Source: JAXGPP01 sp964436865 (GTDB taxonomy: Bacteria > Planctomycetota > Planctomycetia > Pirellulales > Thermoguttaceae). Taken from it: DNA of 7,117 nucleotides. This document shows, one piece after another, positions 1 to 6,030 of the stretch (the stretch's first letter is position 1; each line of letters begins with the position of its first letter). Position numbers and translations under genes: made by a program. The stretch lies in the NCBI GenBank assembly GCA_964436865.1, contig CAYTFK010000349.1:1-7117 (forward strand), written 5' to 3'. The notes under the pieces are model-generated. The model was given only the letters and a program-made list of their open reading frames with translations. It searched no databases and was not told the DNA's origin.

Positions 1-1469
1 GCTACTCGGGTGTTGAATGGGTCGAGGGAGGGCGGGAGCTTGACGAGACGGTCCGTGTTGCCCAGTTGCTCGAGGAGCACGGAGTGGATTTCGTCGATAT
101 CAGCGCCGGCATCTTCGAGGCTCCAGCCGCGGTGATGGACCCCATGTACTACCCGCAGGGCTGGAACACCTACACCGCCGAGGAAGTGAAGAGACACGTC
201 AAGATTCCGGTCATTACCAGCCATACGCTGCGCGATCCGGAGTATTGCGAGAAGATCCTTGCCGGCGGACAGGCGGACCTCGTCGGGCTGGCGCGGCAGA
301 TGATCGCCGACCCCTACTGGAGCAACAAAGCCCATGCCGGCCACCCCGAGGAGATTCGCAAGTGCATCTCGTGTCTGGTGGGTTGCTGGCAGGAATCGCT
401 GATGATCAAGCGGCACATGCGCTGCGCCATCAACCCGGCGATTGGCGACGAACGGTTTATCCGCCTTCAGGCGGCGGCCAAGGCCTTGCGAGTGGCCGTG
501 GTGGGCGGCGGCCCCGGCGGCATGGAGGCAGCCCGTATCGCAACGCTGCGCGGCCACCAGGTCACTCTCTTCGAGAAGACAGGCGAGTTGGGCGGGGCGA
601 TTCTCTCCTGCTGCACCGTGCCCGGAAAGCACAAGATGCGATGGTACGCCGACTGGCAGCGCCACCAAGTCAAGAAACTGGGTGTTGAGGTCTGCTTGCA
701 CGCATCACCGGGCGTGGACGAACTGAAGGACTTCGATGCCGTCATCCTGGCGACCGGCAGTCGGGTAGTCCGGCCACAAGTTCCCGGTATCGATCTTCCG
801 CTCGTAGCGACCTTCGAGGACGTGCTCCGCTGCAAGATGACCGGCTGCGAGTTCCACGGCAATGGACGACAGCCACCCGTGGAATGTGGCCAGCGAGTGC
901 TCATCTGGGGCGACCACTTCGGGGCGGCCGACACGGCCGAGAAACTGGCGGCCGACGGACGGCAGGTGTTTGCCGTCACCGAGAATCGACAGTTCGCTGC
1001 GTGGATGGAGCCCTGCCATCGCGACGTGATGCAGAAGCGTTTTGCCGGTTCGAACGGTGAAGGGCTCAAAGGGAAGCCGTTCGAATACCCGGTGACGGTG
1101 ATCACCGATTCGACGGTGCTCGCCATCGGCGCCGGCGGCGAGGTTTCGCTCATCGACAACGAGTTCCGCCGTTCTACACTCCAAGTGGATAGCGTCGTGC
1201 TGGCCGGCGTCGCGGTCAACGACGATCTGTATGGCCCGCTGCTGGAGGCGGGGATAACAGTTGCGAAGATCGGCGACTGCCGCAAGGTGCATAACCTGCG
1301 AGCCGCAGTCACGGAGGGAGCCAATATCGGCCTCACGCTCGACGAGAACCTGAGGCTCAACGCCAACCGCGCCCTCATTTCTTGCCTGCCCACGGAAGTC
1401 GCTGCCGCGGGTCCGGACGATTTGCAGGACCGGCCCCGGGGGGAACGTAATCCGCTGGGCGTGTCATAG
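1..1469 (+). CDS. OYE/2,4-dienoyl-CoA reductase-like FMN/4Fe-4S/FAD oxidoreductase (5'-truncated by window edge)
   Basis: The reading frame is open from base 3 to the TAG at 1467-1469, giving 488 visible residues. The TTG at 66 is internal, because the conserved barrel continues upstream of it, so the true start lies left of the window. Seen in order: the end of an FMN-binding TIM barrel (E-HGVDFVDISAG at about 75-113, then ADLVGLARQMIADP near 274-315); a 4Fe-4S motif C-x2-C-x3-C-x12-C with cysteines at bases 363, 372, 384 and 423; an FAD-type GxGxxG (VVGGGPGG) at about 498-521 followed by an acidic E in LFEK; an ATG motif (VILATGS) near 744-764; and a final GD...NLRAAVTEGANIGL near 1272-1335. 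Known family members (FadH, trimethylamine dehydrogenase TMADH, bile-acid and phenolic reductases) reduce enoyl substrates or demethylate amines in the cytoplasm. The second nucleotide-binding fold (906-939, IWGDHFGAADTAE) lacks GxGxxG, which resembles the ADP-binding site of the TMADH branch. The substrate is unknown. A 40-residue tail follows the usual family end. It is probably co-transcribed with the downstream MBL gene. Confidence 0.9.
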   Translation, partial: YSGVEWVEGGRELDETVRVAQLLEEHGVDFVDISAGIFEAPAAVMDPMYYPQGWNTYTAEEVKRHVKIPVITSHTLRDPEYCEKILAGGQADLVGLARQMIADPYWSNKAHAGHPEEIRKCISCLVGCWQESLMIKRHMRCAINPAIGDERFIRLQAAAKALRVAVVGGGPGGMEAARIATLRGHQVTLFEKTGELGGAILSCCTVPGKHKMRWYADWQRHQVKKLGVEVCLHASPGVDELKDFDAVILATGSRVVRPQVPGIDLPLVATFEDVLRCKMTGCEFHGNGRQPPVECGQRVLIWGDHFGAADTAEKLAADGRQVFAVTENRQFAAWMEPCHRDVMQKRFAGSNGEGLKGKPFEYPVTVITDSTVLAIGAGGEVSLIDNEFRRSTLQVDSVVLAGVAVNDDLYGPLLEAGITVAKIGDCRKVHNLRAAVTEGANIGLTLDENLRLNANRALISCLPTEVAAAGPDDLQDRPRGERNPLGVS

Positions 1470-1499
1470 ATCTCATTGGAAACCGAGAGCGATCCTCTC

Positions 1500-3497
1500 A
1501 TGAACCACCCTCGCCACAACGTTCGTCTGGAAGGCATCACCCGTCGCCAGTTCCTCGAAGCCGCCTCGGCTTGTACGGCCGCATTGGCCCTGGGCCAATG
1601 GGGTACGGCGGCCGAAACGGTGGCTTCCGGGCAATCCTCGCTCGTGGAGCCGATCTCCGATCACCTGCTCGTCTACCATGGCCCCGTGAACGTCGGGATT
1701 ATTCGCGACGGCGGGCGGGCATTGGTGATCGACTGCGGCGACGGAAGCTTTGCCAAGGCGGCTCAACTCGAAATCCATCAGGTGGAGCAATTGCTGTTCA
1801 CGCATCACCACCGCGATCAGGCGTGCGGTGCCGAGCGGCTGATCGCAGCCGGTGCGAAGGTCGCCGTTCCGGTGGCGGAGCGGGAGCATTTCGCTAACCC
1901 CGCGTCGTATTGGAACGATGACCGGAATCTCTGGCGCGTCTACCAGTCGTTTCGGCCGCATCCGCTGACGCTCGTCGAGCCGATTACCGTCGACCGCACG
2001 CTCGACGACGGCGATGAGATCGTCTTCGGCAACGCGAAGATCCGGGTGATACCTACGCCGGGCCATACTGACGGCAGCATCAGTTTTTTGGTCGAAATAG
2101 ATGGCCGCCGCGTGGTTTTCGGCGGCGATTTGATCAGCGGCGAGGGCCGGATCTGGGATGTCTACAGCCTGCAGCGGGGATTCAGCAAGAATGGGCAGAC
2201 GATCGGCGGGTATCACGGTTTCATGGGCGACCGTCCACGGCTGGTAGAGAGCCTCAACCGGATCAAGAGCCTCGATGCGGAAATGATCATCCCGTCGCAT
2301 GGCGAGACAGTAAAACAGCCGGCGGCGGCGATCGGTACCCTCGTCGAGCGTCTCGACGCCTGTTACGAGAACTACGTCGGCATCAGCGCACTGCGTCACT
2401 ATTTCCCGAAACTGTTTACCGACTATGAAAACCGTCCCGGGCAGATGCCCATCCGTGCGGGAACGGAACCGCCCGGCTGCCTGCGCCATTTCGGCACTAC
2501 CTGGATGCTCGTCTCCGAAACAGGCGGGGCGCTCGTCATGGATGCCGGATCGCCCGCGATCGTCGACCGGTTAAAGGCAATGCTTTCGTCGGGTGAGATC
2601 AAGGCAATCGAAGGTTTGTGGGTGACCCACTACCATTTCGATCACACCGATGGCATACCAAAGTTCCAGCAGGAGTTCGATTGCCCGTGCTTCGCTCAGC
2701 AGCGACTGGCGGAGGTGCTTGTCCGTCCCGCCGGATGGCGATTGCCCTGCCTGGCGCCGGAAGCGATCCGGGTAGACCGGCCGCTGGAAGATGGATACTC
2801 GTGGCAGTGGCACGAGTACAAGCTGACGGCTTTCGACTACCCCGGGCAGACGTTGTATCACGACGCGCTCTTGGTCGAAAGCGAAGGGCTGCGGATGCTC
2901 TTCGTCGGCGACTCGCACACGCCCTCGGGGATCGACGATTACTGCGCGCAGAACCGGAATTTCCTCGGCCGAGAGGTTGGTTTTCAGTACTGCCTTTCGC
3001 TGATCGAGAAGCTCAAGCCGACACATATCTTCAATTGCCACGTGGATGTGGCGTTTACGTTCACGTCGGAAGAGATCGAGTTCATGCGGCAAAACCTCGA
3101 TCGGCGCGAGCGGCTTTTCGGGGAGCTTGTGGCGTGGGACCACGCCAACTACGCCCTCGACGCCTCGTGGGTCCGCTGTGATCCGTATGTCCAGAAGACG
3201 AGCCCCGGCAAGCCGCCGGGGGTTGAAGTTGTGGTGACGAACCACTCGGCAGAACCGCGCCGGGTGCGGATGCGTGCCGCCGTCCCGGCGGCACTGGGCG
3301 GCAAACCGTCCGAGTGGGCAGAAATTAATGTGCCGGCGAAATCGGAAGGGCGCACCGCGATTCGATTGCCCGCTGTTCCCGAGTCGGCAACGGGCCGTCA
3401 CGTTGTGCCCATCGACGTCCACTACGGCGAGCGAATGTTGCCGCAGTTTGCCGAGGCAATCATCGACGTCGGTTCTCTCAGCAATCTCTCAGGCTAA
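1500..3497 (+). CDS. Tat-exported tandem MBL-fold metallohydrolase with C-terminal beta-rich domain
   Basis: This is a 665-residue protein. The ATG at 1500 is preferred over an in-frame TTG at 1476 because it puts a Tat signal at the N-terminus (T-R15-R16-Q-F-L-E, then a short A/L-rich segment to about residue 38). Export across the inner membrane in folded, metal-loaded form is therefore inferred. MBL domain 1 (about residues 45-290) shows T-H102-H-H104-R-D106-Q107, PG-H189-TDGS, GG-D210 and S-H267-G. MBL domain 2 (about 340-530) shows T-H377-Y-H379-F-D381-H382, PG-Q450-T, VG-D471-S and C-H514. Each domain thus lacks one expected histidine. Residues about 570-660 look like an Ig-like beta-sandwich (VVVTNHS...VPAKS...IRLPAVP). 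The MBL fold is certain; the reaction is not (hydrolase, sulfatase or lactonase are all possible). The gene begins 30 bases after the flavoenzyme gene, so they probably form one operon. Its TAA overlaps the stop of the convergent gene. Only a weak GAGAG-like ribosome site is visible. Confidence 0.93.
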   Translation: MNHPRHNVRLEGITRRQFLEAASACTAALALGQWGTAAETVASGQSSLVEPISDHLLVYHGPVNVGIIRDGGRALVIDCGDGSFAKAAQLEIHQVEQLLFTHHHRDQACGAERLIAAGAKVAVPVAEREHFANPASYWNDDRNLWRVYQSFRPHPLTLVEPITVDRTLDDGDEIVFGNAKIRVIPTPGHTDGSISFLVEIDGRRVVFGGDLISGEGRIWDVYSLQRGFSKNGQTIGGYHGFMGDRPRLVESLNRIKSLDAEMIIPSHGETVKQPAAAIGTLVERLDACYENYVGISALRHYFPKLFTDYENRPGQMPIRAGTEPPGCLRHFGTTWMLVSETGGALVMDAGSPAIVDRLKAMLSSGEIKAIEGLWVTHYHFDHTDGIPKFQQEFDCPCFAQQRLAEVLVRPAGWRLPCLAPEAIRVDRPLEDGYSWQWHEYKLTAFDYPGQTLYHDALLVESEGLRMLFVGDSHTPSGIDDYCAQNRNFLGREVGFQYCLSLIEKLKPTHIFNCHVDVAFTFTSEEIEFMRQNLDRRERLFGELVAWDHANYALDASWVRCDPYVQKTSPGKPPGVEVVVTNHSAEPRRVRMRAAVPAALGGKPSEWAEINVPAKSEGRTAIRLPAVPESATGRHVVPIDVHYGERMLPQFAEAIIDVGSLSNLSG

Positions 3498-4627
3498 CTC
3501 GACTTCTTCTGCATGATCAATGCCACGCCGTCCACTACCCCGAACTGGCGTATGTTCAGGCCGATCACGCGGCGGCCGTCCCCTCCGAGCGTGATCGGTG
3601 CACCGCTGCCCGGATAGCCGATCCACTCGCTTGCCTGCGAATCGCTGGAATCCAGCGTTCCGTCCGGCCTGATCTTCATGTAGACGACCTTCAGCGCGTT
3701 GACGTACCGCTGGGCGTGAACCTCCATCGCGCCCACCGCGTAACCTTCGGGTGCGAGCACGCGATCGGAGAGCAACTTCGGCTGATCGCGTTTGAAGACC
3801 GGCACAAGGTGACCGATGCACTGCTGTCCGTCCCAGGCGCCAAGTCGCGTTTCAATACCCAACAGCATCCCCTCGGCTTCGAGGTAACGGGATCCGTCGG
3901 TACCGGCGGTGCCTGCGAAGCGAGTGTCCTCACCGATCGTGAGGTCTCGGTTGGGATTGCGGTATGCCACGGTAGTACTATCGATTTCCGCGGCAGTCCA
4001 ATCTCGCGCGAGGGTCGTGTTTGGCATCGAACCCATCACCACCGAATTCGAAACCTTGCGTCCTCCCGCGGTCAAGTAGAACTCGGCGTCCTTAGGAAGG
4101 CCCGAAGTGCGCCGGAAGCGAAACCTTTGCTCAATCTCCAGAGTCCCCCGGCGATCGAGCGGCCACATGAGCAATACATGATCGATGCCGCCGTCCGGGG
4201 TCCGCACAGCCAGGTTGCCCACTCCACTCATGCCGTCGCGCACACGGTCGTAATCGATCAGTAGCAGCGTCCCCCGTTCGTTGAGCCGCGCGTTCGAAAG
4301 CCGGTAGAATGTATCCATCTTGGCAGCTCTTAGCGGCGCGTATTTTGGAGCCTTGTCGGCGGGCAGCACCTCTTCGCCCCCCTGGTCTTCCGCGTAGAGA
4401 TCGATCGTCGCGGCAGCCGTGCCGGTTGCGGCAGCCGAAGAGGTCGATCCCTTCGCCGCGACTCCCGGAGGTGGCGGAGGAGGAGGACTGCCACTTTCGG
4501 CCCCGCCTGCCACAGTGTCGATGACAGCCTTGCCGATCGTGTTGACATCACAGCCCGCGCAAACAATGCCCAGGCACACACCCGCGAGCCACAGCCCCCT
4601 CGTCACCTCACGTACGAGATCCGCCAT
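3494..4627 (-). CDS. Lipoprotein with poly-proline linker, unknown function
   Basis: This is a 377-residue protein on the - strand starting at ATG 4625-4627. GAGGGG (plus-strand 4635-4640) lies about 7 bases upstream as ribosome binding site. The N-terminus is a lipoprotein signal: basic residues, then LWLAGVCLGIVCAGC with the probable lipidated cysteine at residue 26, followed by Asp27. In enterobacteria that Asp would favour inner-membrane retention; whether this applies here is unknown. After Cys26 come a short helix-like stretch, a seven-proline run (residues 48-54), a low-complexity Ser/Ala/Thr linker to about 75, and a beta-rich ectodomain (about 95-377). The last 100 residues (YAVGAMEVHAQRYVNALKVVYMKI ... 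EWIGYPG ... LGGDGRRVIGL ... VDGVALIMQ) have the cadence of a jacalin/beta-prism-type fold, which is an inference from pattern only. No catalytic motif is seen. It is convergent with the MBL gene and divergent from the other lipoprotein gene. Confidence 0.85.
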   Translation of the reverse strand: MADLVREVTRGLWLAGVCLGIVCAGCDVNTIGKAVIDTVAGGAESGSPPPPPPPGVAAKGSTSSAAATGTAAATIDLYAEDQGGEEVLPADKAPKYAPLRAAKMDTFYRLSNARLNERGTLLLIDYDRVRDGMSGVGNLAVRTPDGGIDHVLLMWPLDRRGTLEIEQRFRFRRTSGLPKDAEFYLTAGGRKVSNSVVMGSMPNTTLARDWTAAEIDSTTVAYRNPNRDLTIGEDTRFAGTAGTDGSRYLEAEGMLLGIETRLGAWDGQQCIGHLVPVFKRDQPKLLSDRVLAPEGYAVGAMEVHAQRYVNALKVVYMKIRPDGTLDSSDSQASEWIGYPGSGAPITLGGDGRRVIGLNIRQFGVVDGVALIMQKKSS

Positions 4628-4835
4628 CGTTGTACCCCTCAGGAGAAAAGAAAGACACAGGTTCTGCCGCCACTCAGTTCAGGGTGATCAAGCCTCTGGC
4701 CGCTTGCCCAACGCACCCTCTACTAGAAATACCGTGGAAGGCGCGGAGTAATCAACCGCTATTCTGGTAAGTAAAATGGACGGAACAGTGCTGAGTGATC
4801 GGGAAGTGGGCAAGGTCGAACTGGAAAGAGGCTCT
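4628..4835. promoter_or_regulatory. Divergent intergenic region between two lipoprotein genes
   Basis: About 208 bases separate two divergent start codons, so promoters for both genes should lie here. On the + strand the best -10-like box is TAAAAT at 4762-4767 (5 of 6 to consensus). No matching -35 lies 16-18 bases upstream, so it is weak support. On the - strand no convincing -35/-10 pair is seen. The region also contains a possible but less likely longer start for the + strand lipoprotein (ATG 4776). That start would put 20 charged residues ahead of the signal peptide. Confidence 0.4.
4823..4831 (+). promoter_or_regulatory. Ribosome binding site deciding the start of the small lipoprotein
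   Basis: The purine stretch GGAAAGAGG ends four bases before ATG 4836. No comparable site precedes the upstream in-frame ATG at 4776. Together with the signal peptide, this fixes the start at 4836. Confidence 0.6.
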
Positions 4836-5417
4836 ATGAGCATTCGTTGCTTTGGGCTGCAAGTCATTCGGGGCCGCAGTGTTCCGCTCCTGCTGGCACC
4901 GTTTTGCCTCGCTTTGATGGGCTGCTCGGAAGCCGCTCGCCCGCCCCTGCCCGAGGCCTATCCCGGTGTGATTTCGCCCGTCGACGTCCGCGTCGAAGAA
5001 CTGCCACCCCTCGAGCCCTTCGACGCCCGCACCGCCAGCCGTCAGACACCGCAGCAGTGGGTCGAACGGTTCGTCCAGGAGCACGGCGCCGACAATGTGG
5101 CCGTCCTGGTTCTGGATCCCGTGCCCAGCGAGCAGGTCCGACTTCTGGCCCAAAAGCTGTCCCGCGCTGGAGCCCGGACATCCTTTACCCGATCGCACCC
5201 GTCGGGCCACGTATGCTACGTGGCCCCGGTGAGCGACATGGCCGCCTATGCCGAGAAACTCGACGTGGGAGAGGTTAAGAAGATCGATGCAACCAAGCGA
5301 GTTGTCTTCATTGCATGCGACCCTGTGAAACTGGCTGCCGAAATACCCACCCCGCCGTGGAGATCGACCTCCACGCCAAAACCGCCTTCAGAGCGGGAAT
5401 CGTCGCCGCCGGACTGA
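4836..5417 (+). CDS. Small lipoprotein, unknown function
   Basis: The frame opens at ATG 4776, but ATG 4836 is chosen. It is preceded by a purine-rich ribosome site (GGAAAGAGG, 4823-4831) and places a proper signal peptide at the N-terminus. The 193-residue product begins MSIRCFG..., with basic residues to R14, a hydrophobic VPLLLAPFCLALMG core and lipobox L-M-G-C with Cys30 as the predicted lipidation site. After a Pro-rich spacer (36-61), residues about 72-162 form an alternating helix/strand domain (QQWVERFVQEHGADNVAVLVLD ... LLAQKLSRAGARTSFT ... SDMAAYAEKLDVGEVKKIDATKRVVFIACD). This looks like a small alpha/beta module, and no active-site motif is visible. The tail from 171 is rich in Pro, Ser and Lys and probably disordered. 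It is divergent from the other lipoprotein and convergent with the tRNA pair. I do not recognise a named family; the lipoprotein call is firm and the function is unknown. Confidence 0.8.
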   Translation: MSIRCFGLQVIRGRSVPLLLAPFCLALMGCSEAARPPLPEAYPGVISPVDVRVEELPPLEPFDARTASRQTPQQWVERFVQEHGADNVAVLVLDPVPSEQVRLLAQKLSRAGARTSFTRSHPSGHVCYVAPVSDMAAYAEKLDVGEVKKIDATKRVVFIACDPVKLAAEIPTPPWRSTSTPKPPSERESSPPD

Positions 5418-5422
5418 CGCAA

Positions 5423-5451
5423 GCTGCTCCGACGAGACTCTCCTGAGCAGC
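5423..5451 (+). repeat. Inverted repeat just after the lipoprotein stop; weak terminator candidate
   Basis: GCTGCTC (5423-5429) and GAGCAGC (5445-5451) pair perfectly over 7 bases with a 15-base loop, starting 5 bases after the TGA. No T-run follows, so an intrinsic terminator is only a possibility. Confidence 0.35.
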
Positions 5452-5522
5452 AAGCGCCGCTTCGACTTATCGGTCTCCGCCGCTCGCGGTTCCCGAGATT
5501 CCCAGAATGCCAGCAACTTGCA

Positions 5523-5542
5523 CGAGCGATCACCATCGTTCG
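5523..5542. repeat. Compact hairpin-forming inverted repeat
   Basis: CGAGCGAT (5523-5530) and ATCGTTCG (5535-5542) can pair over 8 bases with one G-U pair around a 4-base loop (CACC). No T-run is present on either side, so its role is unknown. Confidence 0.4.
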
Positions 5543-5594
5543 AGCCGACGAAAGAATGCCAGACGGGCAAAGTGGCGCGAACGATGGCCTCCGG

Positions 5595-5627
5595 GGCCGC
5601 TGAAGATGTCTCGGCCCATCAGCGGCC
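5595..5627. repeat. Nine-base perfect inverted repeat
   Basis: GGCCGCTGA (5595-5603) and TCAGCGGCC (5619-5627) are perfect reverse complements separated by 15 bases. It lies about 107 bases beyond the 3' end of the tRNA-Ala gene. It could act in termination or RNA processing, but no T-run accompanies it. Confidence 0.4.
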
Positions 5628-5702
5628 TCGTCTCACCACAGCCGGCAGATACCCGGACTTACAACCTCAGATACCGTGCTGGCAGTTGCCGACAGGTTCT
5701 TT

Positions 5703-5735
5703 AAACACTTGGCGCACAGCAATTTACGTCAAGTG
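5703..5735 (-). terminator. Possible weak terminator of the tRNA-Ile/Ala transcript
   Basis: On the - strand, CACTTG (from 5735) pairs with CAAGTG (ending 5706) around an 18-base loop and is followed by TTTAAAG. The left arm overlaps the tRNA's last two bases, the stem is only 6 bp, and the T-run is short. This is tentative. Confidence 0.22.
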
Positions 5736-5806
5736 GAGCCGAGCGGGATCGAACCGCCAACCCCAGGCTTGCAAAGCCTGTGCTCTCCCAATTGAGCTAC
5801 GGCCCC
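5734..5806 (-). tRNA. tRNA-Ala (anticodon TGC)
   Basis: A 73-base tRNA on the - strand that reads GCA codons. The acceptor stem GGGGCCG pairs with CGGCTCC and includes the G3-U70 wobble pair, the identity element of alanine tRNAs. The D-arm is TAGCTCAATTGGGAGA. The anticodon stem CAGGC/GCCTG encloses the loop TTTGCAA, giving anticodon TGC. The T-arm carries GGTTCGATCC. The discriminator base is A (plus-strand T5734). CCA is not encoded, since the next bases on that strand are CTT, so the end must be added by a nucleotidyltransferase. It follows tRNA-Ile by 59 bases and is probably on the same transcript. Confidence 0.97.
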
Positions 5807-5865
5807 GAAGGCCTCCGGCGAGCAGGGCCATGCCCGAGGGCACGCTGGGCCAGGAGATGCCCGAG

Positions 5866-5940
5866 TGCGCGCACCTGGATTCGAACCAGGGACCTCCGCC
5901 TTATCAGGGCGGCGCTCTAAACCAACTGAGCTATGCGCGC
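5866..5940 (-). tRNA. tRNA-Ile (anticodon GAT)
   Basis: A 75-base tRNA on the - strand that reads AUC/AUU. The acceptor stem GCGCGCA pairs perfectly with TGCGCGC. The D-arm is TAGCTCAGTTGGTTTAGA, one T longer than in many relatives. The anticodon stem CCGCC/GGCGG encloses the loop CTGATAA, giving anticodon GAT. The T-arm is CCTGG-TTCGAAT-CCAGG. The discriminator is A (plus-strand T5866), and CCA is not encoded. It is the first gene of an Ile-Ala pair, the order found in many rRNA spacers, but no rRNA sequence flanks it here. Confidence 0.97.
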
Positions 5941-6002
5941 GATTAACGGTTCACAAGATTACCATTTACCCCATCGGCTGACTACCCGGCTGGGAGCAAG
6001 CA

Positions 6003-6030
6003 ATTCTACTACCAGCTTGATTGCTGTCAA
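6003..6030 (-). promoter_or_regulatory. Sigma-70-type promoter for the tRNA-Ile/tRNA-Ala pair
   Basis: Reading the - strand, TTGACA (plus-strand 6025-6030, a perfect -35) is followed after 16 bases by TAGAAT (6003-6008, 5 of 6 to the -10 consensus). Transcription would start near 5995, leaving a leader of about 55 bases before tRNA-Ile. Both the boxes and their position upstream of a stable-RNA gene support the call; the start point is inferred. Confidence 0.7.

Larger units (their letters stand above)
5418..5733. other. Non-coding convergent region with three inverted repeats
   Basis: This stretch lies between the stop of the + strand lipoprotein and the 3' end of the - strand tRNA-Ala gene. 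I see no protein gene in it. It holds three short inverted repeats: 5423-5429/5445-5451, 5523-5530/5535-5542 and 5595-5603/5619-5627. None has a T-run, but as the meeting point of two converging transcripts it is the expected place for termination. The function is inferred from position only. Confidence 0.5.

Noticed and set aside
467..1540. Long - strand open frame (357 residues) opposite the flavoenzyme gene
   Set aside because: It is antisense to a frame with clear 4Fe-4S and FAD motifs. Its translation is Ser/Arg/Pro-rich without motifs, typical of the reverse of a GC-rich gene.
1473..2489. Long - strand open frame (338 residues) opposite MBL domain 1
   Set aside because: The + strand frame carries the Tat signal and MBL motifs. 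The antisense product has no recognisable domain and no ribosome site.
2571..3422. Long - strand open frame (283 residues) opposite MBL domain 2
   Set aside because: Antisense shadow of an unambiguous MBL domain; rich in Arg/His with no motif.
3716..4264. + strand open frame (182 residues) opposite the poly-proline lipoprotein
   Set aside because: The - strand frame has a ribosome site, signal peptide and lipobox. This one has none of these.
4776..4835. Longer start (ATG 4776) for the small lipoprotein
   Set aside because: It would add 20 charged residues before the signal peptide and has no ribosome site. ATG 4836 has both.
5518..5946. + strand open frame (142 residues) with SRAGSNRQPQACKACALPIELRP and HLDSNQGPPPYQGGALNQLSYA
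   Set aside because: These peptides are the well-known artefact of translating tRNA genes in antisense; both map exactly onto tRNA-Ala and tRNA-Ile.
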